From Planctomycetota bacterium (lineage in GTDB: Bacteria > Planctomycetota > UBA1135 > GCA-002686595): a stretch of DNA of 64,000 bases. A program made the position numbers and the translations under genes. Within the stretch, counting starts at the first letter, position 1. Every line of letters starts with the position of its first letter. This document shows, piece by piece, positions 36,917-45,921 of the stretch. The stretch is taken from contig PKCK01000063.1 of NCBI GenBank assembly GCA_002862085.1, positions 122,053-186,052 on the forward strand, given 5' to 3'. The notes under the pieces were generated by a model that saw only the letters and a list, made by a program, of their open reading frames with translations, was not told the DNA's origin and ran no database searches.

Positions 36917-38815
36917 TCAGGGGCCGAGCCTGAGGAGGCGCGCGCGGACATCGGCGATCACCACAGGGGCGCAGAAGTCCGCGCGCGCGAGGACCTCACC
37001 GTACGACGCTCGCGCATCGGCCGTTCGACCGATCTGCTCGAGGATCTGACCTGCACCGTAGTGCGGCTCCGGGTTCTGGGGCTCGTCCCGCGCCTGTTCC
37101 TGGAGCGCGCGGAGCGCGTCGTCGACTCGACCCGAGGCTGCGAGAGCGTTCGCGCGCAGGAAGCGCAGCGACGAGGTGCCCGGGTACTGCTCGAGGAGCG
37201 CGTCCGCCCGGACCAGGACCGGATCTGGCCCCTCGGTCTCCAGCAGCACCTCGAGATCCAGGATCGTCAGGTCCAGTGCGGCAGGCGTTCCCTCGAACCC
37301 CGGTAGCACCTGGCACAGCCCGCGGATCCGCTCCGGAGAGCCGCCAACCTCTCGTAGCGCGTAGGCCAGCTGGTAGCGGACCTGCGGATTCGTGGGGCTG
37401 ATCGAGTACGCCTCTTCGAGGTGTGCCTGCGCAGCCGCTGCATCACCGCGGCGAAGCTCTGCGATCCCGAGACCGAGGAGCCCGGCGGCGTCACCGCGCC
37501 GGATGTTCTCCGGAAGCGCGTTCGACAGGCCAGCGATCAGCAGCGAAGGGGAGACGAGGAGAGCCAACGCGCGTGCGTCGCGCGCCCGAACGGCCTCCAT
37601 CAAGAGAGTCACGGCGTACCCGGCCCCGATCGCGAGGATCGGAACGAGCGGAACTCGGAAACGCGCGCTGACGAAGAAGAGCACGATCGACGCCGCGTAG
37701 ACCCCCAGGTACAGCACGAGCACGCCAGCACCCCGCTGACCCCGGCGGACTCCCGCCAGAAGACCGACCAGCCCGAGACCCAGCAGGAGGTCCCAGCGCG
37801 AGGGGCTGAGCCGAAGGAGCGGCATCGTCCGCATCGCCGTGAACTCGATGTCCGAGTTGTTCGCGAGCTCCACGTTCGCCATCAGGAGCCGCGCCTTCCA
37901 GAGCATGTGCGACGCCCACGCCTCGGGCTCGTCGCTCACCCATCCGAGAGCTCGACCGGTGAAGTGCGCGGAGACCTCGGTGGGGCGAAGCTCACGACCC
38001 TCGGCCGCCTCGGCCTGCGCGATCGCGCCGTAGTATCCCTCCCACCAACCATCGGGGGTTCCGGGAACGATCGCCGCGCTGCCGTCGCTCGCGGGATTGT
38101 TCCCGATCCAGAGATTGACGCCCGCCTGGGTCGCGACGAGCGCGGTGTCTCCCTCGAGGGCGTTGTGGACCGTGACAGGGCCGATCGCAAGGCAGGTCCC
38201 GAGAGTCAGGGCGACCGGACCTCTCCAGCCCCTCCCCCTCCAGGCTGCGAGCGCGAACGCGGCCGGCATGAAGAGCAGGATGTTCGGACGAGCGATCGCA
38301 GCGAGCCCGAAGGCGAGACCCGCGATCAAGGCCGGTCGAGGCCGGTCGTCGAAACCCCAGACCAGCGCGCGATCGAGCGCGAACAGGCTCAAGGGGACGA
38401 ACAGCGTCGGGATCAGGAGCTCTGCATCGAACGCGATCAGAACCCAGGAGACGGCGACGAGAACGGATGCGATCAGGCCAGCCACGCGACCGTGCACCCG
38501 TTCGCCGATCCGGTACGTCAGATAGGCGCTCAGTCCTCCGAGCAACGATTGAGCCAGACGCGGGAAGAGGGTCCCTTCCCCGGCCAGGGACGTGAGCCCC
38601 GCCAGGACGATCGGATAGAGAGGGGCCCGGAAGAACGGGCCGTCCTGGAATTCCTCGCCCCCGGCGAGGGCCTTCGCCCAGGCGAGGTGGTAACCCGCGT
38701 CCATGTTCGGCGAGGCGAACAGCGGATGATCGCGCAGGAGGAGCACGTAGATGACGCGCAGCGCCACCGCGAGCAGCACGATCGCCGCAGGAGCGAGCCA
38801 GGCGGGCCGGTTCAT
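36917..38815 (-). CDS. GT-C-type membrane glycosyltransferase with C-terminal TPR repeats
   Basis: Protein of 632 residues. The N-terminal part resembles family 39-type (ArnT/PMT-like) glycosyltransferases: a first helix (about 5-25), then an extracytoplasmic loop with the acidic residue expected for catalysis (SPNMDAGYHLAWAKALAGG), PLYPIVLAGLTS, and about ten further helices up to residue 420. The last 190 residues are tetratricopeptide-type repeats (GIAELRRGDAAAAQAHLEEAYSISPTNPQVRYQLAYALREVGG; ASGRVDDALRALQEQARDEPQNPEPHYGAGQILEQIGR). The ATG at 38815 begins MNRPAW, just before the first helix. It probably transfers a sugar from a polyprenyl-phosphate donor to an unknown acceptor. A similarly built protein is encoded at 61801-63591. 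Confidence 0.78.
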   Translation of the reverse strand: MNRPAWLAPAAIVLLAVALRVIYVLLLRDHPLFASPNMDAGYHLAWAKALAGGEEFQDGPFFRAPLYPIVLAGLTSLAGEGTLFPRLAQSLLGGLSAYLTYRIGERVHGRVAGLIASVLVAVSWVLIAFDAELLIPTLFVPLSLFALDRALVWGFDDRPRPALIAGLAFGLAAIARPNILLFMPAAFALAAWRGRGWRGPVALTLGTCLAIGPVTVHNALEGDTALVATQAGVNLWIGNNPASDGSAAIVPGTPDGWWEGYYGAIAQAEAAEGRELRPTEVSAHFTGRALGWVSDEPEAWASHMLWKARLLMANVELANNSDIEFTAMRTMPLLRLSPSRWDLLLGLGLVGLLAGVRRGQRGAGVLVLYLGVYAASIVLFFVSARFRVPLVPILAIGAGYAVTLLMEAVRARDARALALLVSPSLLIAGLSNALPENIRRGDAAGLLGLGIAELRRGDAAAAQAHLEEAYSISPTNPQVRYQLAYALREVGGSPERIRGLCQVLPGFEGTPAALDLTILDLEVLLETEGPDPVLVRADALLEQYPGTSSLRFLRANALAASGRVDDALRALQEQARDEPQNPEPHYGAGQILEQIGRTADARASYGEVLARADFCAPVVIADVRARLLRLGP

Positions 38816-38898
38816 AGGGGGGAAGATAGCCGCTGGAGGAGCGAGACGCCGCGCCCCGGCCAGGACACGGCCTCGCTCCACCCGTGAACGGCCACCTC

Positions 38899-41800
38899 TC
38901 AGCGCGGTGAGAGGACCTCGGAGACGTCGGAGAATCCGAAGCCCGCTGCAAGCCCCCCGCCGAACACGAAGATCCGACCCTCGAACAACGCCGGATAGAT
39001 CCCGTGGCGCGCGGTGGGAAGCGGCCGATCCATGCGCCAGCTGTCCGCCACCGGGTCGTAGACCTGGACGTCCGCGAAGGCGTCGACGTCGTCCTCGCCG
39101 CCGATGACGTAGAACTCACCCTGGGCGAAGACCGCGCGCCCGGTCCCCCCGCGCGGGAGCGGCATGGGCGAGAGGTCGCCGGCAGCGCTCGTCTCCCAGG
39201 TGCCAGCGATCGGATCGTAGACCTGAACGTCACTGAATCCCGCCTGGGGCACGTTGGCTCCCTGGCGACCGCCGAACACGAACAGTCGCGCGCCGTCGGT
39301 CCCGGCGGCGGCGTGGTTGACGCCGAGCGGCATCGACCCGAGCGATGTCCACGAGTCGGCCGCGGGGTCGTAGACCGCGAAGTTGCTCGCTGTTCCGGCG
39401 CCCTGGAGGTTGCCGCCCCCGACGTAGATCAGGCCCTCGATCATGGCCGTGACGCAGGAGCCTCCGTTCCACGGCATCGGAGCCCCGACCGACCAGCTGT
39501 CGGAGGCGGCATCGTAGATCTGGACCTGCCCCGCAGAGCCGCCGTCGAGCCCGCCGAGGAGGTAGACCTTGTCCCCGAGCACCTCGACGCCGTGGTGGTT
39601 CCCTGGAAGCGGCCGCGGGGCGCGATCGGTGCTCCATGCACCCTGGAGCGCATCGAAGGCGAACGTGCGCGCGTCCCCCTGACCGAAGACGAGCAGCTCG
39701 CCCCCGACCACCGCGCAGGCCACCTCCCCGAGCTGAGCGGGAAGAGGTACCCCGGACCGCCAGACCCCGCGACCGAGTCCGGGGACCGCCGGGAGGTAGC
39801 GCACCGCGTCGGGGATGGTCCGCTGGGACAGCCCCACCGTGACGACGACATCCAGGAGGTCCGTCGGGAGCCCGGTACTGCTCGGCGGGAAGATGCCCTC
39901 GATCCGCTTGTCCGTCACCGAGGTGAGCGTCGCAGCCACGCCACCGATGGTCACCGCCGCCTGCTGCAGGTTCTTGACGAAGCCTGACCCTCCGATCACG
40001 AACCGCTGCCCACCCGTCGCTGGAACGCGCCAGGGGAAGATGTCGTACGGGGTCAGGCCAAGGGTCGCGATGTCGTTCGGCACCTGGACGCGTACCTTCC
40101 CGAGCGAGTAGTCGACCGCGACGATCGCGCCGCCGGGCCCCGCCAGCACGTCAAGCCCCCTGTTGGGGAGATGGGTCTGGTTGTTGCCGTTCGAGTAGAG
40201 GGTCTTGCCCGCCACCTCACGGCCGTCGCTCGAGAGCTCGACCCGATAGACGCCGGTGTTCCACTTCATGGCGATCAGATCGCCTCGCATCGCCGAGTTG
40301 AACGCGGTCGCACGGTACTCGTCGATCCCGTTGGTCGACGAGTCGAAGAGGGTCATGGGCCTCCTGTACACCCCGGGAATGGAGGCGTCGCCAGGGGGGC
40401 GGTAGATGAGCTCACGAGCGTCGTAGCGGCCCCGAGCGCGGTTCGCCGAGCCGTAGTACAGGCCGGGCTCGATCAGATTGAGCTCGTCGTCCTCGTAGGG
40501 GTGTACGGGCCCGGCGTCGGTGGTCAAGCCCGTCGACGCCGGTCCGTAGCCGCTGTTGGGGCCGTTGTCGGTCGCGTAGACGTACCCGTTGGTGTGCACG
40601 ACCAGGTCGTAGGCGTGCCGCAGCCCGCTCGCCAGCACCTCGATATCCACTTCCTCCACCACGTCCACCTGGCCGCCGAGGACCTGATCGTCCACGGGGA
40701 CCTGGGTGACCGAGTCGACGTAGGAGATCTCACCGTTGAAGTCAGGGCGCGAGATCCGCGCCCTCAGAACGGCTCCCGAGAGCGGCGACTCCGGGACGTC
40801 CCCGAGCAGGGGCCACTTCACGCCCGCGTTCGTGTTCCCACCGACGCTGACGATCAGATCGCCGTTCTCGTCGAAACTCATACCGTCGATCGAATGATCG
40901 TGGTTCGAGACCGGCAGATGCGTGATCAAGGGCGCAGGCGCGTCGAAGTCCGGGCCCGAGAGGATCGAGATCTGTCCCGTGAAGTAGGAAGGCCCGGTGA
41001 AGGCTCCACCGCCGTTCTGGAACTGCTCACCGTGCCCCACGTACAGCCTCAGCGTCGAGGGGTCCTGCGGGTCGAAGACGTCGAACGGGTTGAAGGCGAC
41101 CGACAGCGTGTCGTGATTCGTCAGACCACTCACGCCGGGTTTCGTCTCCACGGAGATCGCGTTGTAGTCCTCGTCGAACGTGATCACGTGGATCTCACCG
41201 GTCAACCTGGACACGTAGAGCTTGCCATCCGGACCGAAGGCGCCGGATGTCACGGACGGCAACGCGACCTCTCGATCGGTCAGCAGGTCGAACCTGATCG
41301 GCACCGGACCGGATGGCGAGTACGAGAAGTCGATCGCGTTGCTGATCCCGTTCGGGGTCTCGACGGTGACCTGGACCGTCCCCGTCCCCGGAGGAGTCGT
41401 GAGCGTGATCGCTTCCCCGCGCCACTCGTCGAACTGGCCGGATGTGAGGTCGGTCGAACCCCAGTGAACCACCGTGGTGCTTTCCGGGAAGAAGCCGAAC
41501 CCCTCGATCACGATCCGGTTCCCGCCCAGGTCCGTACCGAGCGTCGGCATGGCGTGGATCACTGGCTCCACCGCGCGCTCGTCGTGCGCCATCGAGGACT
41601 CGATGTCCAGCGCGGGAGCGCCGTTCTCGAGCAGGCTCACGCTGACCGGCAGATCGCCCAGGCTCGTCACCGCGAAGCGCGCCTCCAAGGTGTGGATCCC
41701 GGCGCCGAAGGTCTGCGTCCCGAGGACGGGTTGACCATCCACGAACAAACGATGGCCCGACCCCCCGGACGCGACCAGACCCAGCGTTCGGGGCGAGTCC

Positions 41801-44800
41801 AGCGTGAACTGGCCCTCCATGGTCAGCATCACGCGCCCGGTGAAAGGCGAATCGCCGATCGTACCGTCACCCGGCTGGACGGCGAGGGTCGCGCTCCGCC
41901 CCACGTACGACGGCCTGGCGGGGACGGCATCGAGCAGAGCGACCTCATCGAGCACGGCACCGTCGTAGTACCGGACGAGCACGCCGGGGACGCGATCGAC
42001 GGGGTGCACCGTGATGGATCGGGTATCGGTCGCGAATAGCTGGGGGGCGTTGTCGTCCCCCACCGTGAGCGCCACGAGGTTCTCCCCGAGCGCCAATGAC
42101 TGCGTGGTGTCCACGGACGTCGCGACCGGAGCCCCATCCACCGACCACTCGTAGGAGATCAACGACCGACCCGGCTCATGGGTGTGTGATTCAGCGCCGA
42201 GGAGCCTCACCTCCTCGAGCCCGTCCTGGTCGTAGTCAACGACGAACCGCGGGTCGTAATCGGGGACTGGATGGAGGAAGCCCCAGCCGGCCTGCGCGCC
42301 GCCGGTCCCCAGAGCCGTGACGTCGAAGACCTCGCCGGTCGCCGTGGACTCGAACTCGAGCGTGATCTCGTGTTCCTGATGCGCGGTCGGCGCGAACGTC
42401 ACCGGGACCGTCGTGTGACCCGGAAGTAGCTCGATGTTCGGGAACCGGACGACGGTCTGAACGTCACCGACGTGCGTCACGCCGTTCCACTCCACGCTGA
42501 AGTCCGAGCCGGTTCCCTGAGCGCCGACCCGGAACGTCAATCGGTCGAGGTTCGCGCTGTGGAGGCCGTCGTTGTGGAACTCCACGTCGAGCGTGAGGCC
42601 ACTGCCCTGATCGACCGTCCCGAATTGCAGAGAGGTGGTCGGGCTCGACAGGACGGCGATCGAGCGAACCTCGATCGCACTGACCAGCGCCTGGTTGACG
42701 ACGCCGACGAACTGAAGGTCCAGCGTTCCGTCCGTCACCGTCACCGGCAGCGGTGGTGACACGTAAGCGGTGCGACGGCCAGCCTCGGCGAAAAGATCGA
42801 GACCGTCCAGCGCCGGCTGCCCCTCCATGAGCACGTCGAAGACGCGTTCTCCGACGGCATCCTTGCTCGGCTCGAACGAGCGGAGGACCACCTCGTAAGC
42901 GCCGTTCGGCAGCTCCCACGAGTACCCGAACGAAGGACCGAAGCGGACCGACTGGAAGAGCTCGTCCTCGTCGGTCCCCCCGAGGTCGTAGTCGAAACTG
43001 ACCGTGAATCCATCCGTCGCGCCGTACTCGGCGGACCAGTCGACCCCTTCCGGCGAGATCCAGCCCGAGGAGGACGTATCCATCTGGATCTCCCCGCCGG
43101 TCGGCCCGATGCACAACCCGGAAAGCTCGATCAGCGGGGGCAGCGCCCCTGGGAGCGCCTGCCTGGAGCGGATCCGCGCAGTGCGCTCCCCGCGCGCCTG
43201 GGGCCGGAAGCTCACCTCGACGCTCGCGCTCTGGCCCGGCTCGACGACTGCAGGAAGCCCGCCGGGGAACAGGAATTCGAAATCGGTGAACCCCGGTCCG
43301 AACACATCGAGGTCCACGAGCGTCACGGACGAGGGGGAGAGGTTCGAGAAGATGACCGTCTGTGGGGACGACGACTCGCCCGTGCGGGTCGCCGGGAAGA
43401 CCAGGGAGTCGACCGAGGCGGTGAGCGGAGGCGCCAGGCCCGCGAGTCCACCCTCGACCACGTCCTCGATCGCAACGAGATAGCTCGTGATCGGACCGAG
43501 CGTCGCGTTGCCAGGGGCCTCCAGCGTGAACAGAACACGGTCGCCGACCTCGACGATCTGATCCTTCACGAGCGTCACGGGTAGGTCGGCGAAGGACTCA
43601 CCCGCCGGGATCAGGATCGGCTCGGGCGGATACGAGAGGTCATCGCTCCCTGAAGCGTTCCCGCTCACCGTGAAAGGGACCGTCACGTCGAGCCCTGAGA
43701 TCGCGTCGACCTCGACCCGAACGTCGAAGCCCCCACTCTGCTCCGCGACCACGGTCCGGAACGCCGTGAACTGCACGACGGGCGGATCGTCGTCGTCCTC
43801 GATGGTGAGCACGTGAGAGACCTGGCTACCGGGCACGGCCCCGACGAGCGCACCGAGCTCGAGCTGAAGAGTCTCGTCCTCCTCATGGAGCAGATCCGGC
43901 TCGATCGTCACCGTGAACTGCCCGGAAGACTCCCCGGCGGAAAGCACCAGGGGATCCGGCGCCACGGTCACGTCGATCCCCGATGGATCAGCGGTCCCTG
44001 ACACGATCAGGGGGACCGTGACCTCCGAGGTGGCAGCGTCGCTGAGCTGAACCTCGACGACCACCGTCCCGGCCGACTCCACGAACGTGGAATCCGGCAC
44101 CACGAATTCGATGGTGGGAGGCGCGTCGTCATCGACGATCGTCAGGACGTGCGACTGCTCGGGACCCACGGTCGCCCCGGCAGCCGATACGAGATCGAGG
44201 ACGACGGTCTCATCGCCCTCGTCGTCCGCGTCATCCACGAGGGTGAGCAGGGCAGTCGCGGACAGGCTCCCGACCGGGATCACGACCAGCGCGCTCTCCA
44301 GGGCGTAATCGTCGCCTGGCGTCGCCGAGCCCCCGGCGACCAGCTCGACCGTGACCGGCTGGGCTGCGTAGTCCGACATCACCAGCTCCACACCCACCGC
44401 TCCCGCGCCTTCGTCATGGCTCGAGGCCGGAGCCGTGAACTCGACCAGGGGGTCGGCTGCGTCGTCGTCGATCAGGACCACGTCGTGGGTCCTCGTAGCG
44501 CCCAGTGTCGCGTTGAGCGGAGCACCGAGGCTGAGCGTGAAGAACTCCGTGCCCTCCACGTCGCTGTCGTCCACCGCCGTGATGTCGACGAGCGCATCGA
44601 CCTGGCCCGACGGGATCAGCAGGGAGGACGGCGCGAGGGTGAAATCCGCTCCCTCGACCGCCGTACCCGAGGCGGTGATCGGGACGGTGACATCGAAAGC
44701 GGAGACCGAGCTGAGCCGCACGACCTGCGAGACGGGCCCACCTGCCTCGACCATGCTCGAAGCGGACGCCGCGAACTCCACCGCGGGAGGCTCGTCATCG

Positions 44801-45543
44801 TCGGTGATCGTCAGGGTGTGGACGACGATCGTCCCGAGCGCGCAGTTGTCGGCGCTCAGCAGCGACACGACGGCGTCCTCGTCAGGCTCGTCCACCCCGT
44901 CGATCAGCAAGGAAACGTCCAGGCGCGCGCTGGTCGATCCAGCAGGAATGAGCAGAGGAGACGCCTGCGCCACGTCGAAATCCACTCCACCGGACACCGC
45001 CGCGCCGCTGAAGCCGAAGCCGACGCTCGCATCCTCGGTGCGCGCGGCAGAGAGCGTGAGATCGATCGTCACGAGGCCCGACGCTTCCCCCGCCGTCTGC
45101 GACGCGAGATCGAAGGTCACCAACGCGCCAGGCTCGTCGTCCTCGATGACGATCTCGTGGGCCGGGTTCTGCCCGACCTGACCGGCGCTGGGCGCCCCCA
45201 ACGTCAGAACGACCCGCTCCCTGCCCTCGGAGTCACCGTCATCGAGGATCCCGACGTCGATCGACCCGCTGGTCTGCCCGGCCAGGATCACGACCGAGCT
45301 CTCGGGGACGGACGCGTCCGCCGCGTCGGCACTCCCACTGACGCTGAACGGGACGGTGATGTCCACCGCGGCGGCGGTGGAGAGAAGGACCTCCACGGCC
45401 AGGGAACCGGAACCCTCCGACACGGTGGAGGTCGTCAGAGAGAAGCCAACATCCGGTCCGGTCCCTACGACCGTTGGGCGAGCCGACGCCGGGGTGACGG
45501 CGAAGAGCGCAGCTATGAGGAGCAAGCGGAAAACTCTGTCCAT
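38899..45543 (-). CDS. giant secreted Calx-beta/malectin/PA14/GSDH-like/Kelch protein
   Basis: Extracellular modular protein of 2214 residues, from the ATG at 45543 which opens on a signal peptide (MDRVFRLLLIAALFAVTPASA). In order: six tandem Calx-beta repeats of about 112 residues (about 22-698), each closing with a VLTIEDDDDPP-type segment; an immunoglobulin-like ASPM/Hydin-type domain (about 700-825); a malectin-like carbohydrate-binding domain (about 825-970); a second Hydin-type region; a PKD-like segment; PA14 (about 1185-1310); an IPT/TIG domain (about 1330-1415, TLGTDLGGNRIVIEGFGFFP); a six-bladed glucose/sorbosone dehydrogenase-like region (about 1421-1828); a second IPT domain; and six Kelch repeats to the C-terminus (GDKVYLLGG, DVQVYDPVADSW). 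The Calx-beta Asp clusters should bind calcium. No anchoring motif is seen. The likely role is polysaccharide binding or adhesion. Confidence 0.85.
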   Translation of the reverse strand: MDRVFRLLLIAALFAVTPASARPTVVGTGPDVGFSLTTSTVSEGSGSLAVEVLLSTAAAVDITVPFSVSGSADAADASVPESSVVILAGQTSGSIDVGILDDGDSEGRERVVLTLGAPSAGQVGQNPAHEIVIEDDEPGALVTFDLASQTAGEASGLVTIDLTLSAARTEDASVGFGFSGAAVSGGVDFDVAQASPLLIPAGSTSARLDVSLLIDGVDEPDEDAVVSLLSADNCALGTIVVHTLTITDDDEPPAVEFAASASSMVEAGGPVSQVVRLSSVSAFDVTVPITASGTAVEGADFTLAPSSLLIPSGQVDALVDITAVDDSDVEGTEFFTLSLGAPLNATLGATRTHDVVLIDDDAADPLVEFTAPASSHDEGAGAVGVELVMSDYAAQPVTVELVAGGSATPGDDYALESALVVIPVGSLSATALLTLVDDADDEGDETVVLDLVSAAGATVGPEQSHVLTIVDDDAPPTIEFVVPDSTFVESAGTVVVEVQLSDAATSEVTVPLIVSGTADPSGIDVTVAPDPLVLSAGESSGQFTVTIEPDLLHEEDETLQLELGALVGAVPGSQVSHVLTIEDDDDPPVVQFTAFRTVVAEQSGGFDVRVEVDAISGLDVTVPFTVSGNASGSDDLSYPPEPILIPAGESFADLPVTLVKDQIVEVGDRVLFTLEAPGNATLGPITSYLVAIEDVVEGGLAGLAPPLTASVDSLVFPATRTGESSSPQTVIFSNLSPSSVTLVDLDVFGPGFTDFEFLFPGGLPAVVEPGQSASVEVSFRPQARGERTARIRSRQALPGALPPLIELSGLCIGPTGGEIQMDTSSSGWISPEGVDWSAEYGATDGFTVSFDYDLGGTDEDELFQSVRFGPSFGYSWELPNGAYEVVLRSFEPSKDAVGERVFDVLMEGQPALDGLDLFAEAGRRTAYVSPPLPVTVTDGTLDLQFVGVVNQALVSAIEVRSIAVLSSPTTSLQFGTVDQGSGLTLDVEFHNDGLHSANLDRLTFRVGAQGTGSDFSVEWNGVTHVGDVQTVVRFPNIELLPGHTTVPVTFAPTAHQEHEITLEFESTATGEVFDVTALGTGGAQAGWGFLHPVPDYDPRFVVDYDQDGLEEVRLLGAESHTHEPGRSLISYEWSVDGAPVATSVDTTQSLALGENLVALTVGDDNAPQLFATDTRSITVHPVDRVPGVLVRYYDGAVLDEVALLDAVPARPSYVGRSATLAVQPGDGTIGDSPFTGRVMLTMEGQFTLDSPRTLGLVASGGSGHRLFVDGQPVLGTQTFGAGIHTLEARFAVTSLGDLPVSVSLLENGAPALDIESSMAHDERAVEPVIHAMPTLGTDLGGNRIVIEGFGFFPESTTVVHWGSTDLTSGQFDEWRGEAITLTTPPGTGTVQVTVETPNGISNAIDFSYSPSGPVPIRFDLLTDREVALPSVTSGAFGPDGKLYVSRLTGEIHVITFDEDYNAISVETKPGVSGLTNHDTLSVAFNPFDVFDPQDPSTLRLYVGHGEQFQNGGGAFTGPSYFTGQISILSGPDFDAPAPLITHLPVSNHDHSIDGMSFDENGDLIVSVGGNTNAGVKWPLLGDVPESPLSGAVLRARISRPDFNGEISYVDSVTQVPVDDQVLGGQVDVVEEVDIEVLASGLRHAYDLVVHTNGYVYATDNGPNSGYGPASTGLTTDAGPVHPYEDDELNLIEPGLYYGSANRARGRYDARELIYRPPGDASIPGVYRRPMTLFDSSTNGIDEYRATAFNSAMRGDLIAMKWNTGVYRVELSSDGREVAGKTLYSNGNNQTHLPNRGLDVLAGPGGAIVAVDYSLGKVRVQVPNDIATLGLTPYDIFPWRVPATGGQRFVIGGSGFVKNLQQAAVTIGGVAATLTSVTDKRIEGIFPPSSTGLPTDLLDVVVTVGLSQRTIPDAVRYLPAVPGLGRGVWRSGVPLPAQLGEVACAVVGGELLVFGQGDARTFAFDALQGAWSTDRAPRPLPGNHHGVEVLGDKVYLLGGLDGGSAGQVQIYDAASDSWSVGAPMPWNGGSCVTAMIEGLIYVGGGNLQGAGTASNFAVYDPAADSWTSLGSMPLGVNHAAAGTDGARLFVFGGRQGANVPQAGFSDVQVYDPIAGTWETSAAGDLSPMPLPRGGTGRAVFAQGEFYVIGGEDDVDAFADVQVYDPVADSWRMDRPLPTARHGIYPALFEGRIFVFGGGLAAGFGFSDVSEVLSPR

Positions 45544-45921
45544 GGCAGGGACGGAGACGTGGAGGCAGGCGCTGTCAGCGGCGAACTGAACGCGCGGCGT
45601 GATGGTTCTGAGACGATCGATGACCCGGTGCGGTTCCACAACGGGGCAGTGAGAGTACCGCCATGAGATCCGCTGGTCCGGCGGGAAATCCGTCCTGAAC
45701 AGTCGGCTTTCAGTCCATGGACGAGACGCGAACCCGATCCACCGTGCGTCCTCGCAGCCCAGGGCCGCTCAAGGGCACTGCTCCACGAAACACCGCCCCT
45801 GCGTCGCCGTGCCCTGCGTCCCCGCGACAGTGCGTCGAGCGCTCTCGTATTGAGCCGCGATGCCCAAAACGAGATCGCGGAAAACGCGGGGCGGTGTCCT
45901 CGACCGGGACAGACGCCGACG
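45544..45921. other. gene-free stretch upstream of the giant protein gene
   Basis: About 378 bp between the start of the giant secreted protein gene and the end of tldD, both on the minus strand. Short open frames on the plus strand are shadows. It includes a relatively A-rich patch near 45870-45890 (CAAAACGAGATCGCGGAAAAC), the likeliest place for a promoter of the giant gene, but I could not define -10 and -35 boxes with any confidence. No hairpin with a stem over 8 bp was found. Confidence 0.4.

Noticed and set aside
37421..42039. Long plus-strand open frames (up to 622 codons) over the glycosyltransferase and giant protein genes
   Set aside because: Shadows of the minus-strand genes; no domain or signal peptide.
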